A stretch of DNA of 40,879 bases from a virus. Position 1 is the stretch's first letter, and every line of letters starts with the position of its first letter. This document shows positions 1 through 8,935 of this stretch, in pieces. A program made the translations under genes and the position numbers. The notes under the pieces were generated by a model. That model was not told the DNA's origin and ran no database searches. It saw only the letters and a list, made by a program, of their open reading frames with translations. Location of the stretch: positions 1 through 40,879 of IMG/VR virus record IMGVR_UViG_3300032236_001175. One strand, given 5' to 3'.

Positions 1-172
1 CTGTCAAAAAGTTGGGCGCGGCGGATTTTTGGGAAACTTTTTCGGCATTTCCGCAGCGTGATGCGCGGAAACGTCCAGTCCCTTCGCCGGTAAGCTGGAC
101 GCGCAAAGCCAGGGAGCACGCCGCGTCACGGCCGTTCCCTGGCTTTCATCATTCGAGGAATGGCTTCGGCGC
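1..172. other. Left terminus, candidate cos/packaging region
   Basis: This untranslated stretch lies upstream of the small terminase gene. Two perfect hairpins are visible: CGTCCAG (72-78) pairs with CTGGACG (95-101), and AAAGCCAGGGA (105-115) pairs with TCCCTGGCTTT (136-146). GGCGCGGC at 15-22 is the inverse complement of GCCGCGCC at 40870-40877, so joining the two ends of the window makes a dyad with a 16-base spacer. In HK97-type phages cos lies between the HNH gene and terS, which is where this falls. Terminase recognition is inference; the second hairpin could also be a transcription terminator. Confidence 0.5.
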
Positions 173-646
173 ATGGCTGACACGATCGAGATCGCAGATG
201 CGCCGGCATGGCTCACCGACGAGGGCCGCGCGGTGTGGCAGCTCGCGGCGCCATCGCTGCGCCAGGCGGGCATGCTCCTGCCATCGCACGAGACGGCCTT
301 CGCCCGCTACTGCGATCACGTGGCGCGCTGGCGCAAGCTGCGCGACAAGGTCGAGGCCACGGGCGAGACTTACGAGACGGCATCGAAGCACGGCAAGCTT
401 CAGCGCATCAACCCGGATTTGAACGCCATGCTACAGATCGAAGGCAAGATCGAGGCGCTCGAAGATCGCTTTGCATTAACGCCGCTGATGCACTGGAAGC
501 TGCGCGAGATCCGCCAGCGCGTCGACGGCAGCAGCCCGGCACCGATCGGCTTCACGCTGCCACTTGACGACGCCGACGACGAAAATGGCGCGAACACCGC
601 CGCCGCCAATCCCTCGGCGGCTTCTCCCTTCGGGATTCTTAACTGA
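173..646 (+). CDS. terS: Terminase small subunit (P27-like)
   Basis: This is a 157-residue protein of the size and charge pattern of the P27-family small terminase subunit, which binds phage DNA near cos and hands it to the large subunit. The N-terminal half carries a helical segment with Trp and Arg residues (AVWQLAAPSLRQAGM, then YCDHVARWRKLRD), followed by a dimerisation-type helix and an acidic, Ala-rich tail. The start at 173 is the first ATG of the frame without an earlier stop, with GAGGAA about 12 bases upstream. Its stop overlaps the next ATG (ATGA), and terL follows after one small gene, the normal HK97 order. The family call rests on position and general likeness. Confidence 0.85.
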   Translation: MADTIEIADAPAWLTDEGRAVWQLAAPSLRQAGMLLPSHETAFARYCDHVARWRKLRDKVEATGETYETASKHGKLQRINPDLNAMLQIEGKIEALEDRFALTPLMHWKLREIRQRVDGSSPAPIGFTLPLDDADDENGANTAAANPSAASPFGILN

Positions 647-846
647 TGATAGCCAATGTTGATTTCATAGAGATCTTCGCGGCGCAGGCGTTGCTAAATC
701 GCAAGCCCGGCGACCGTAGGACGTTTGCCGATTTCGTTAGTGCTGGCCGTTCTGCCATCGACACGGCGAAAGCGTCTGGCGCCTCGCAACGCGAAGCGGC
801 TGACTGTTTCCTCGCTGCATTCGGGATTACTTCTCGCACAAAATGA
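646..846 (+). CDS. Small hypothetical protein between terS and terL
   Basis: A 66-residue protein that I do not recognise. It is tied into the packaging operon by ATGA overlaps at both ends: its ATG overlaps the terS stop and its own stop overlaps the terL ATG, so translational coupling is likely. The sequence is soluble and predicted helical, with an Ala/Ser-rich C-terminal half resembling a small helix-turn-helix region (GASQREAADCFLAAFGI). It might be a packaging accessory or a DNA-binding protein; this is inference only. Confidence 0.7.
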   Translation: MIANVDFIEIFAAQALLNRKPGDRRTFADFVSAGRSAIDTAKASGASQREAADCFLAAFGITSRTK

Positions 847-2540
847 CCTCACTCGCGCGCATGCCCGACACTTCGCCCGACCTTGCGAGAATGCCGGCGC
901 ATGTGCTGCGCGTGGTCGCGCTCACTCCGGGTGCCTGGTACGACCAGAAGCGCGCCGACGCGGCCGTGGCCTTTTTCGCAAAATACCTGCGCGGCGTCGA
1001 AGGTATCTTTTACGGCAAGCCGTTGCGGCTGGCGGCCTGGCAGGAATTCGACATCATTCGGCCGCTGTTCGGCTTCCGCAGGCCCGACGGCACGCGCCTC
1101 TTCCGCAAGGCGCGCCTCTGGGTGGCACGCAAAAACGGCAAGACGACGCTGGCGGCCGGCGTCGGCCTCCTCGTGATGGCGGGCGACAATGAGCCAGGCG
1201 CACAAATTTACTCGATCGCGACCAACGAGGATCAGGCCACGCTCGTCTTTCGCATCGCGAAGGGCATGCTCGGCCTTTCGCCCGCGCTGCAGGAACGGCT
1301 CGAAATCTTCGCGAAGAAGATCGTGCGCACCGACCATCTCGGCGGCGAGTGGGTGCCGCTCACCGCAAAGCCGAAGGGCAAGCACGGCCTCAACACGCAT
1401 CTGAAGATCGGCGACGAGCTGCACGAATGGAGCGGCGGCGACCTCGATCAGTTTGTGCGGCAATCCATGGCGGCCCGCGCGCAACCGCTTGAATTTGACA
1501 CATCGACGGCCGGCGAGCGCCGCGGCTATGGTTGGGAAGAGTACGAGCAAGACGCGAAATACCTCGAAGGATCGCTCGAAGATCCCGAAAGACTGATCGC
1601 GCACTACGCGGCGCCTGCCGATGCCGACTGGCGCGACGAGGCGGTGTGGCGCGAGGCAAATCCGAATTGGGGCATTAGCGTGCGGCCCGAATTCATCGCC
1701 TCGGAATGCCGCAAGGCGCTCGACAATCCGAGCAAGGAAAACCATTTCAAGCGCTATCACCTGAACATCTGGACCGAGCAGGCGGTGCGCTGGCTGCAAA
1801 TCCATCGCTGGGTGCAATGCTGCGACCAGGCGCAGCCGGATGCCTGGAAAACCATCCTCGACGAGTGCCGCGGGCGGCCTTGCTACATCGGAATCGACAT
1901 CAGCTCGAACCAAGACCTTTCGGCGGTGCAATATGTCTTTCCCCCTGCGGGTGGCGATCCCCATACGCGAGTGGCCTGCCGACTTTACGTCCCGGCCGAT
2001 AATATCGATCTCAGAGTCAAGCGAGATCGTGTTCCTTACGACAAATGGGCAGCGAGTGGCGCGCTTGCGGCGACTGAGGGCAACACGATCGACCAAGAGC
2101 GCATTTTCGAGGACATCGTGCGCGACGCCGCGCCCTTCGCGGTGCGCCGCGTCGGCATCGACAAATGGAACACGGGCTGGCTCGGGCCGAAGCTCGTCGC
2201 GCATTTCGGCGAGGACATCCGAAAGAAACCGCGCGTGATGATCGTGCAGCAAGGCTATGCTTCGATGTCGCCGGGCGCGAAGGAGCTGGAACGCCTCGTC
2301 GTCGCCGGCATGCTCGACCATGGCGGTCACCCGGTTCTCAAATGGATGGCGAGCAACGTCGCCGTGTCGATCGGAAAGCAGGGCGACATCGTGCCGATCA
2401 AGGACAAGTCGACCGACCGCATCGACGGCATCGTCGCGACCATTATCGCGCTCACGCTGGCCATGGCCGACGCCGTGCCGGAAGGGCCGAGCATCTACGA
2501 ACCGTCGCACCCGGACTATCGCGGGCTTATCAGGCTTTAG
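843..2540 (+). CDS. terL: Terminase large subunit, HK97/Terminase_1 type
   Basis: ATP-driven packaging motor and DNA-cutting nuclease. At 565 residues it has the usual length of the HK97-like family. A Walker A-like motif (ARKNGKTT, residues about 95-102) lies in the N-terminal ATPase, and GDELHEW fits the Walker B/coupling region. The C-terminal nuclease (RuvC-like fold) starts at YIGIDISSNQDLSAV, which supplies a first metal-binding Asp, and ends near STDRIDGIVATIIALTLA. The start overlaps the upstream gene by ATGA. An antisense frame of similar length on the other strand reflects GC-rich codon usage and has no support. Confidence 0.96.
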   Translation: MTSLARMPDTSPDLARMPAHVLRVVALTPGAWYDQKRADAAVAFFAKYLRGVEGIFYGKPLRLAAWQEFDIIRPLFGFRRPDGTRLFRKARLWVARKNGKTTLAAGVGLLVMAGDNEPGAQIYSIATNEDQATLVFRIAKGMLGLSPALQERLEIFAKKIVRTDHLGGEWVPLTAKPKGKHGLNTHLKIGDELHEWSGGDLDQFVRQSMAARAQPLEFDTSTAGERRGYGWEEYEQDAKYLEGSLEDPERLIAHYAAPADADWRDEAVWREANPNWGISVRPEFIASECRKALDNPSKENHFKRYHLNIWTEQAVRWLQIHRWVQCCDQAQPDAWKTILDECRGRPCYIGIDISSNQDLSAVQYVFPPAGGDPHTRVACRLYVPADNIDLRVKRDRVPYDKWAASGALAATEGNTIDQERIFEDIVRDAAPFAVRRVGIDKWNTGWLGPKLVAHFGEDIRKKPRVMIVQQGYASMSPGAKELERLVVAGMLDHGGHPVLKWMASNVAVSIGKQGDIVPIKDKSTDRIDGIVATIIALTLAMADAVPEGPSIYEPSHPDYRGLIRL

Positions 2541-2673
2541 GTTTACAAGCATAGCCGAAGAGGAGCGCCGCGCGCTCGGGGCATAGGTTAGCAATAGCCG
2601 AGACAGCCCAATGCCTCGCTAGGACGAAACCCTAGCTAAACAGCGGCAACTTACTTCGGACGGAAAGAACGCC

Positions 2674-2904
2674 ATGACCTTCTCATCGCGCCTCAAAAGC
2701 CAAAAACCGGCGATTTCGGCGGCCCATGGCGGTGCCAGGCGCGATCCAGAAGTCGAGCGCTTGCTGCAAATCTGCCAGCTGCACGGCGATCTCGACGCGC
2801 TTTGTGACCGCGCTCTCTCGATGCCGCCCAGCGATGAGCGCGATCTTGTGCTGGCGGAAACCCGCGAAATCAAGAAACTGATCGGCGAGCTTCGGAATGG
2901 CTAG
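2674..2904 (+). CDS. Small hypothetical protein before the portal gene
   Basis: A 76-residue, mostly helical soluble protein with no motif that I recognise. The start is supported by GGAAAG about 7 bases upstream, and the 3' end overlaps the portal start by 8 bases, so it belongs to the head operon. The 133-base gap before it contains a small hairpin (GCTAGG 2618-2623 with CCTAGC 2631-2636). Small helical genes in this position are common between terL and portal in HK97-like phages; the function is unknown. Confidence 0.7.
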   Translation: MTFSSRLKSQKPAISAAHGGARRDPEVERLLQICQLHGDLDALCDRALSMPPSDERDLVLAETREIKKLIGELRNG

Positions 2905-4288
2905 AACCAAGACGGCAAACGCGCTTGTGCCCTACCAGGCGCCGCGCGCCGAAGGCACGCTCTCGCGCTGGGCGAAAGGCCTGGCGGCCGGCGTCGCGCG
3001 CGCCGTTCGTCCGCAAGCCGCACTCGACATCCGCGATCCCGTCTGGCAGTCCGTCTTGCAAAATGGCGGCTTCGGCGGAACGCCCTTCCTGCCGAGCGAG
3101 GCAGGCGTCACCGTCACGCCCGACATGGCGATGACCGTCGCAACCGTCTGGGGATGCGTCAGCCTCATCGCCGAGACGATCGCCATGCTCCCGCTGCGCC
3201 TTTACGAGCGCGAGGGCGACTATGAGACGATCGCCGAGGGCCATCCCGTCGACGACATCCTCTTCCGCCGGCCGAACAGCGTGCAGACGCCGACCGAATG
3301 GAAGCGCTTGATGGCGGCGAGCGTCGCCATGCGCGGCAACGGCTTTTCCGTTGTCAACCGCTGGCGCGGCGCCGTGCGTTCCGTTGTGCCGCTGATATCG
3401 GGCCGCATGGCCGTGCGCCAGCTCACCGACATCACGGCGCAATATCAATACACCCATTACGAAGGCACCTATCAAGAGTTCTACACCGGCGACAGCGAGA
3501 TCATGCACTTTCGCGGGCTCTCGACCGACGGCGTGCGCGGCCTTTCGCCCATCGCGGCGGCGCGCAATCAGCTCGGCCTCGCGCTGCAACAGGAAAATCA
3601 CGCGAGCAAGCTTTTCACGCAAGGCGCGCAGCCGATGGGCGTCTTGAAGACGCAACGGCCGATGACGAAAGAGGGCGTGCAGCTCCTTCGCGACCAGTTC
3701 GACGAGACATTTGCCGGCGTCGGCAATTCACACCGCACCATCGTGCTCGAAGAGGGCATGGACTGGTCAAAAGTTTCGATGAACGCCGAGGAGACGCAAT
3801 TCCTCCAGTCGCGCAAGTTCAGCCGCACCGAAATCGCCATGTTCTACCGCATCCCGCCGCACATGATCGGCGACGTGGAAAAGTCGACATCGTGGGGCAG
3901 CGGCATCGAGCAGCAAGGCATCGGCTTTCTCACCTTCACCCTGCAGCCATGGCTCACGAATTTCTGCGAAACCATCAATCGCGACCTGCTTTCCGCCGCC
4001 GAGCAGACGCGCTACTTTGCGCAATTCGACACCTCGCCGCTCACGCGCGGCGACCTGGCCAGCCGCTCATCGGCGCTGATTAACTTGAAAAATGCTGGAT
4101 TCATAACCGCAAACGAAGGCCGCAAAGACCTCAACATGAATCCATCGAAGGAGCCCGGCGCCGATCGGCTCCTCGTGAGCACGAACACCGTCTATCTCGA
4201 TAGCCCGCAAGTGCGCGAAGGCATCAACCGCACCGCGCAGGAAATCGCAACGAAGATCCCGCCGAAAGACCAGCCCGCGAAAGTCTGA
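2897..4288 (+). CDS. HK97-family portal protein
   Basis: The portal forms the dodecameric ring at one capsid vertex through which DNA is pumped and to which the tail connectors attach. The 463 residues match the HK97 portal family (Phage_portal, PF04860). Family-type segments include TVWGCVSLIAETIAMLPLRLY near residues 80-100 and RKFSRTEIAMFYRIPPHMIGDVEKSTSWGSGIEQQ around 305-340, the latter being the most conserved part of the family. The next gene, the protease, follows after two bases. Confidence 0.96.
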   Translation: MARTKTANALVPYQAPRAEGTLSRWAKGLAAGVARAVRPQAALDIRDPVWQSVLQNGGFGGTPFLPSEAGVTVTPDMAMTVATVWGCVSLIAETIAMLPLRLYEREGDYETIAEGHPVDDILFRRPNSVQTPTEWKRLMAASVAMRGNGFSVVNRWRGAVRSVVPLISGRMAVRQLTDITAQYQYTHYEGTYQEFYTGDSEIMHFRGLSTDGVRGLSPIAAARNQLGLALQQENHASKLFTQGAQPMGVLKTQRPMTKEGVQLLRDQFDETFAGVGNSHRTIVLEEGMDWSKVSMNAEETQFLQSRKFSRTEIAMFYRIPPHMIGDVEKSTSWGSGIEQQGIGFLTFTLQPWLTNFCETINRDLLSAAEQTRYFAQFDTSPLTRGDLASRSSALINLKNAGFITANEGRKDLNMNPSKEPGADRLLVSTNTVYLDSPQVREGINRTAQEIATKIPPKDQPAKV

Positions 4289-4290
4289 CC

Positions 4291-5079
4291 ATGCCCCAAA
4301 AATTGAGCCTGCCCAACCGGCCGCCAGCGCGCCGGGCCGAAACGCCGCGCGCCTTTGTCGAAACCGCGAGCACCGCGATCGACATCTATGGCGACATTGG
4401 CTTCTGGGGCATCACCGCGGCTGACATGCTCGCCAAGCTACGCGCGATCCCGGCCGACGGCGAGATTCAGCTCCGCATCAACTCGGGCGGCGGCGATGTC
4501 TTCGAGGCGATCGCGATTTATAACGACCTGATGGCGCACCCGGCGAAGGTGACAGCCACCATCACCGGCGTCGCGGCCTCGGCGGCGTCCCTCATCTGCA
4601 TGGCGGCCGACGAAATCGCCATGATGCCCGCCTCGAAGCTCATGATCCACAACGCGTGGTGCATGGGTCAGGGCAACGCCGACTATTTCGAAGGCCTCGT
4701 CGCGGATCTCCGCTCGATCGACGCCTCGATGGCGCAGGCCTACGCCGCGCGCTGCGGCAAGCCGGTCGATGAACTCGCCGCGATGATGGCGGCCACGACC
4801 TGGCTCGGCTGCGACGAGGCTGTGGCCATGGGCCTCGCCGATCGCGTCGAGGGCGCGATGAAAACGCCACCAGCCGAGCCCGACGGCGACGAGGATCAAC
4901 CCGGCCCTGGCGATGGCGACGGCGACGAGGGCGCAACCCCTCGCCGCGCGCAAGTCGCGCACGAGCACCCGCATTTTGTACAGCGTGAACCTCTGTCAGT
5001 TGAAATGGTGGCCATGCTCGAAAAGCTGGCCGATAAATCGAAAGGAATCGGCCATGCCCGAAACACGGCCAACTGCTGA
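4291..5079 (+). CDS. ClpP-like head maturation protease
   Basis: Processes the scaffold or delta domain during capsid maturation. ClpP-type features are clear: the strand-turn INSGGGDVFEAIAIY (64-78), the nucleophile region GVAASAAS with Ser97 at the ClpP active-site position, and MIHNAW with His120. About 60 C-terminal residues form an acidic, Gly/Pro-rich extension that a plain ClpP lacks; in phages this region is often a scaffold or capsid-targeting tail. The last 26 bases overlap the start of the capsid gene, so coupled expression is likely. Confidence 0.94.
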   Translation: MPQKLSLPNRPPARRAETPRAFVETASTAIDIYGDIGFWGITAADMLAKLRAIPADGEIQLRINSGGGDVFEAIAIYNDLMAHPAKVTATITGVAASAASLICMAADEIAMMPASKLMIHNAWCMGQGNADYFEGLVADLRSIDASMAQAYAARCGKPVDELAAMMAATTWLGCDEAVAMGLADRVEGAMKTPPAEPDGDEDQPGPGDGDGDEGATPRRAQVAHEHPHFVQREPLSVEMVAMLEKLADKSKGIGHARNTANC

Positions 5080-6439
5080 AATGATCGAGGAAAGCGTCGC
5101 ACGCCGCGCCGCAATCCGATCCGAACGGGGCTTTAACGACAGCGATGCCAGCTTGCGCGAGCGCGCAAATGCGGCGCTTGCCGCGCTTGAACGCAACACT
5201 TATGCGGCTCGAACAGACAATGAGGCGCCCGAAACGCAGCGCGAACGCGCTCGGGGCGCCGTCGATCCCGTGCTGCAGGCTCGCCTCGACGCGCAGGATC
5301 GCGACTTTGCCGAGATCAACCGCGAACTGCGCACCGTTCGCAACGCGCTATTGCTCCGCAATGGCAGTACCGACACCGAAGCCGATGAGCGCCGCGCGCT
5401 TCCCGAATACCAGGCCTATCGCGCCACGATGCGCAACTGGATTCGCGGCAAGGCTAACGACGACGCCATGCAAGCCGCAATCCGGCCCGCATTCCAGGCG
5501 AAGGCCATCACCTCGGACGATCCGAGCGGCGGCTTCCTCGTGCCATTCGAACTCGAAAAGCAGATCGAGCGCGTGCTGCAGACCGTTTGCGCGATGCGCG
5601 GCCTGGCCACCGTGCGCGGCATGACGACGGCGGTTTACAAAAAGCCGTTCAACGTCGGCGGCGCAACCGGCGGCTGGGTAATGGAGCGTGACACCAGGCC
5701 CGAAACCGTCACGCCAAAGCTTGTTATGATGGAGTTTCCGGCGTTCGAATATTACGCCATGCCAGCGGCCTCGCAGACCATGTTTGACGATGCCGACTTT
5801 AACGTCGAGGGTTGGCTCGCCGAAGAGGTTGCTATCATCGCAACCGAAAACGAGGGCGATGCCTTCATCAACGGTGACGGCGTCGTGAAGCCGCGCGGCT
5901 TCCTGAATTACACCATTGCCGCGAATTCCGGCTACCCGACGAAAGACACGACAACGCCAAGCACCTTCGCGCAAATAGGCTATATGCCAACCGGCGTCGC
6001 GGCGGCGCTTTCCGACAGCACGCACAACGGCGAAGACGCGCTCCTCGACCTGTATCACGCGCTTCGGCCCGGCTATCGCAATGATCCGAGCGTCGCCTGG
6101 CTGATGAGCGACTCCACGCTGGCCCTTGTGCGCAAGTTCAAGGACAGCTACGGCCAGTATTTGCTTGCGCAGCCCATGGGCACGGCCGACCAGCCCGCAC
6201 GGCTCCTCGGCAAGCCGGTCGAGATTGACGAAAATATGCCGACCGTCGCGGCGAACAGCTATTCCATCGCCTTCGCGGCCTGGAAGCGCGCCTACCTCGT
6301 CGCCGACCGCGTTGGCATGCGTCTGCTTCGCGACCCGTACAGCTCAAAGCCTTATATCCTGTTCTACAATACTCGCCGCGTCGGTGGCGGCGTGCAGAAC
6401 TTCGAGGCTGTCAAGCTTTTGAAGACGGCCGCATCTTAA
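5054..6439 (+). CDS. Major capsid protein, HK97 fold
   Basis: Forms the icosahedral shell. The 461 residues comprise a charged, coiled-coil N-terminal part (about 1-115), typical of the HK97 delta/scaffold domain cleaved by the upstream protease, followed by the capsid domain from about residue 135 (SDDPSGGFLVPFELEKQIE). Other family segments are FPAFEYYAMPAASQTMFDD, VAIIATENEGDAFINGDG, and AWKRAYLVADRVGMRLLRDPYSSKP. The start at 5054 is chosen for its AAAGGAA ribosome site. ATG 5081 is an in-frame alternative just after the protease stop. Confidence 0.96.
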   Translation: MPETRPTAEMIEESVARRAAIRSERGFNDSDASLRERANAALAALERNTYAARTDNEAPETQRERARGAVDPVLQARLDAQDRDFAEINRELRTVRNALLLRNGSTDTEADERRALPEYQAYRATMRNWIRGKANDDAMQAAIRPAFQAKAITSDDPSGGFLVPFELEKQIERVLQTVCAMRGLATVRGMTTAVYKKPFNVGGATGGWVMERDTRPETVTPKLVMMEFPAFEYYAMPAASQTMFDDADFNVEGWLAEEVAIIATENEGDAFINGDGVVKPRGFLNYTIAANSGYPTKDTTTPSTFAQIGYMPTGVAAALSDSTHNGEDALLDLYHALRPGYRNDPSVAWLMSDSTLALVRKFKDSYGQYLLAQPMGTADQPARLLGKPVEIDENMPTVAANSYSIAFAAWKRAYLVADRVGMRLLRDPYSSKPYILFYNTRRVGGGVQNFEAVKLLKTAAS

Positions 6440-6468
6440 GCCCTGGCGCGGCGCCCAACGCGCCAGCC

Positions 6469-6520
6469 AAGCCAGCCGGAAGCTCCTCCCCCATCTCAGC
6501 CGCTCCGGCTGGCTTCTCCC
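6469..6520 (+). terminator. Hairpin terminator after the capsid gene
   Basis: AAGCCAGCCGGA (6469-6480) pairs perfectly with TCCGGCTGGCTT (6504-6515) around a 23-base loop, followed by CTCCCTTTT. A stem at this place would lower transcription after the capsid gene so that the shell protein is made in excess. The long loop and weak T run make this a partial rather than a strong terminator. Confidence 0.6.
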
Positions 6521-6548
6521 TTTTCAACCGCTTTCGCGAGGACACACC

Positions 6549-7013
6549 ATGCCCAATATGAAGGACATCTTCGCCACCATTGGCGCAAAAACCATTTTGG
6601 CGCCGTTAACGCGCACCGCGACCGCAAACGGCACCGTGATCGACCTGCAGGGCTATAAATCTTGCTTGCTTCTGATCGGCACCGGCGTCGGCGGCATCAC
6701 CTTCGACGGCACGAATAATATCACATGGGAATTGCAGGACTCGCCCGACAACTCGACCTTCACTGATGTCGACATTACGAAGGTTGTTGGCCTCTCCGAC
6801 GCATCGCTGACAAGCGGCGTTGTCCGCAAGTTTTCGGCGGCGCATGCCGCGGCTTCGCTCGACGTCGTCTGCTACACGGGCGGACAGCGCTATATCAAAC
6901 TAATCGCCAACTTCAACGGCACGCACGGCACTGGCACGCTGACGCAAGCAATCGCGCTTGTCAGTGACTCGGCCTTCCAGCCCGTGAACGCGCAATATGC
7001 GGTCGCGAATTAG
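6549..7013 (+). CDS. Putative capsid decoration/structural protein
   Basis: A 154-residue protein rich in Thr, Gly and Ala, with alternating strand-like segments (VIDLQGYKSCLLLIGTG, ITWELQDSPDNSTFTDV, YIKLIANFNG). This is the profile of a small beta-sandwich structural protein. Its place directly after the capsid gene and before the connector genes is where head decoration or fibre-like proteins are encoded in HK97-like phages. The call is by position and fold impression; I do not recognise a specific family. Confidence 0.6.
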   Translation: MPNMKDIFATIGAKTILAPLTRTATANGTVIDLQGYKSCLLLIGTGVGGITFDGTNNITWELQDSPDNSTFTDVDITKVVGLSDASLTSGVVRKFSAAHAAASLDVVCYTGGQRYIKLIANFNGTHGTGTLTQAIALVSDSAFQPVNAQYAVAN

Positions 7014-7029
7014 TCTCAGTTCGGCGTAA

Positions 7030-7057
7030 GCGGCCAGGTTATCCCCTGCCTGGCCGC
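7030..7057 (+). terminator. Hairpin between decoration and connector genes
   Basis: GCGGCCAGG (7030-7038) pairs perfectly with CCTGGCCGC (7049-7057) around a 10-base loop. No T run follows, so it may be an mRNA processing or stability element rather than a true terminator. Confidence 0.4.
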
Positions 7058-7076
7058 GCAATTCCGAGGGCCTGCC

Positions 7077-7727
7077 ATGTATCTCGCTCGCACAGTCGCA
7101 CCGACGGGCCAAATCCTGACCCTCGACGAGGTGAAGGCGCAGCTTCGCATTCCGTTTACGGATGAAGATGCGCTGCTCGTCGACTATGTCGCGCTTGCGA
7201 CCGAATATCTGGAAGGCTTCAACGGCCGCGCCGGTTATCTCGGCCGCGCGCTTCTCACGCAAACCTTCGAGCTGAGGCTCGCCGAATTCCCGGCCTATGC
7301 GGAGGCCGCGGCCGTCTACCCGAACGGCTACTCGCCGTCGTTCAGTGTGGCGCCGGCGATCGTGCTTCCGATGCCACCGCTTCAAAGCGTGACATCGATC
7401 CAATATCTCGACAGCACGCGCACGCTGCAGACCATGGACCCGGCGACATACATCGTAGACACCGAGACGCTGCAGGGCCGCATCACGCTGCCGCAAAGCC
7501 AGGCGTGGCCGACCGACGTGGCGGTCGAGCGCGACGCCGTGCGCATCACCTTCGTGGCGGGCTACGGCGACACGGCTTCGAGCCTTCCATCTGGCATCAA
7601 GCAGGCCGCGAAGCTGCTCATCGGCATGTATTACCTCAACCGCGAAGGCGGCGCGGACACGAAAGGCGCGGGCTTCGGCTTTGCGCTCGACGCGCTTCTC
7701 TCGCAACATCGCATCCCGGGATTCTGA
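7077..7727 (+). CDS. Head-tail connector, gp6/phiE125 gp8-like
   Basis: Adaptor ring that docks below the portal. The 216 residues begin with the family's helical N-terminus (LTLDEVKAQLRIPFTDEDALLVDYVALATEYLEGF). A beta-rich middle with PPLQSVTSIQYLDSTRTLQTMDPATYIVD follows, then a C-terminal helix IKQAAKLLIGMYYLNRE. This arrangement is typical of the phiE125 gp8/HK97 gp6-like connector family. It is the first gene of a tightly packed set of neck genes. Confidence 0.85.
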   Translation: MYLARTVAPTGQILTLDEVKAQLRIPFTDEDALLVDYVALATEYLEGFNGRAGYLGRALLTQTFELRLAEFPAYAEAAAVYPNGYSPSFSVAPAIVLPMPPLQSVTSIQYLDSTRTLQTMDPATYIVDTETLQGRITLPQSQAWPTDVAVERDAVRITFVAGYGDTASSLPSGIKQAAKLLIGMYYLNREGGADTKGAGFGFALDALLSQHRIPGF

Positions 7728-7729
7728 CC

Positions 7730-8071
7730 ATGGGCGCAGGCGACTTCAATCAGCCAATCACCTTCGAGCAGCCGGTCTATACGCCCGACGGCATGGGCGG
7801 CTCGACGCTCACATGGACAGCAATCGGCAATCGCACCTTCGCGAGCATTCAGCCCGTGATCGGCGCAGGCGAGCGCGAGGCCGAGGGCGCACTGCGCGCG
7901 ACAAGCACTTACGCAGTCAAGCTCTTCCGCCGCGAGGACATCGACGAAAGTATGCGCATTCGCTGGAAGCAAAACACGGCCGAGCTCATCCTCAATATTC
8001 GCAATGTGCGCCGCGGCGCGCCGCGCGAGCTGACCATGACCATCATCGCCGAAAGCGGCGTCACGCAATGA
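7730..8071 (+). CDS. Head closure / head-tail adaptor
   Basis: A 113-residue protein with the beta-rich pattern of the SPP1 gp16-like head-tail joining family: FNQPITFEQPVYTPDGMGGSTLTWTAIG, then TYAVKLFRREDIDESMRIRWK and a C-terminal strand RELTMTIIAES. It closes the portal channel and links it to the tail. The ATG at 7730 is two bases after the preceding stop; although the frame is open further upstream, the family homology starts here. Its stop overlaps the next ATG. Confidence 0.82.
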   Translation: MGAGDFNQPITFEQPVYTPDGMGGSTLTWTAIGNRTFASIQPVIGAGEREAEGALRATSTYAVKLFRREDIDESMRIRWKQNTAELILNIRNVRRGAPRELTMTIIAESGVTQ

Positions 8072-8526
8072 GCCAGGTCGCGCGCGGTAAACAGGATCGG
8101 TTCAGAGATGCGAAGACGCGCGCGCTCCTCGCCGTCGAAACGGCCGCAGAGCAGGCAGCGAAGACCGTACAGGCCGAGATCGTTGCCCGCGTGCCCGTTC
8201 GCACTGGAAAGGCGAAAGCATGGCTGGCGAGCGACGAGGCGCTCGGCAAGCTGCATAAGGCTGGCGCCTGGCGCTTCGGCCTCATCACGCCGGAACTTCG
8301 CCGGAATGCGCATTATCTAATTTTCGTCGAATACGGCACGAAGGGCTACATACGCGGCCAGATGCGAAGCTACACGACGAAGGGCGGCAAAGTGCGCGCG
8401 AAGAAGGTATCAAAGCCCATTCCAGCGCGCCCGGCGCATCCCTTCTTCCGGCCCGGGCTCGACGCCGCGCGCGGCAAGGTCAAGACGATAATCACGCAAG
8501 CGGCAAAAGACGCGCTGAAAGACTGA
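8068..8526 (+). CDS. HK97 gp10-like neck/tail protein
   Basis: 152 residues with the typical gp10 plan: a basic N-terminal helix (AVETAAEQAAKTVQAEIVARVPVRTGKAKAWL), in which RVPVRTGKAK matches the family's conserved turn, then YLIFVEYGTKGYIRGQM and the C-terminal RPAHPFFRPGLDAARGKV. The proteins of this family sit at the head-tail interface. The start is set by the ATGA overlap with the preceding gene; the frame is open upstream but without family similarity. Confidence 0.87.
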   Translation: MSQVARGKQDRFRDAKTRALLAVETAAEQAAKTVQAEIVARVPVRTGKAKAWLASDEALGKLHKAGAWRFGLITPELRRNAHYLIFVEYGTKGYIRGQMRSYTTKGGKVRAKKVSKPIPARPAHPFFRPGLDAARGKVKTIITQAAKDALKD

Positions 8527-8527
8527 T

Positions 8528-8923
8528 ATGGCCCTCCACGAGCTTGAAGTGCATCAAGCGGTCTATACTGCGCTGACGGCGGCGCTTGCGCCTGTGGCGG
8601 TCTATGACATCGCGCCGGAAAATGCCGACTTTCCCTTCGTCGACATGTCGTCGCAGCAGGCGCTTCCGATCACGCATGGCACGCCGCTCGTCGGAGACTT
8701 CGCCGAACATCACCTTTATCTCACGGTGTGGAGCAACTATCGAGGGCAAGCCGAGGTGCTCGGCATCAACGCGAAGATCCACGCCGCGCTTCATAATCAG
8801 CAACTCATGCTTAGCGCGGGAAACGCCGTGCTTTGCCAGATTCAGTCGGCCGAAAGCCGGCTCGATGCCGACGGGCTCACGCATCAGGGCGCCGTCATTG
8901 TCCGCTTGCTCGTCGCCAATTAG
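8528..8923 (+). CDS. Tail completion/terminator protein (DUF3168)
   Basis: 131 residues starting one base after the preceding stop. The layout matches the DUF3168 (gp17-like) tail completion family: an N-terminal helix HQAVYTALTAALAPVAVYDIAP, a strand with FPFVDMSSQQALPI, HLYLTVWSNYRGQAEVLGINAKIHAAL, and a last strand GAVIVRLLVAN. The protein caps the tail tube and joins it to the neck. Confidence 0.85.
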   Translation: MALHELEVHQAVYTALTAALAPVAVYDIAPENADFPFVDMSSQQALPITHGTPLVGDFAEHHLYLTVWSNYRGQAEVLGINAKIHAALHNQQLMLSAGNAVLCQIQSAESRLDADGLTHQGAVIVRLLVAN

Positions 8924-8935
8924 GAGGCCTTCGCC

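Noticed and set aside
849-2594. Long leftward open frame opposite terL
   Set aside because: It mirrors the codon structure of terL in a GC-rich genome; it is rich in Arg, Ala and His, has no motif or ribosome site, and terL is certain.
2870-3655. Leftward open frame opposite the portal gene
   Set aside because: Antisense shadow of a well-supported portal gene, with Arg/His-rich composition.
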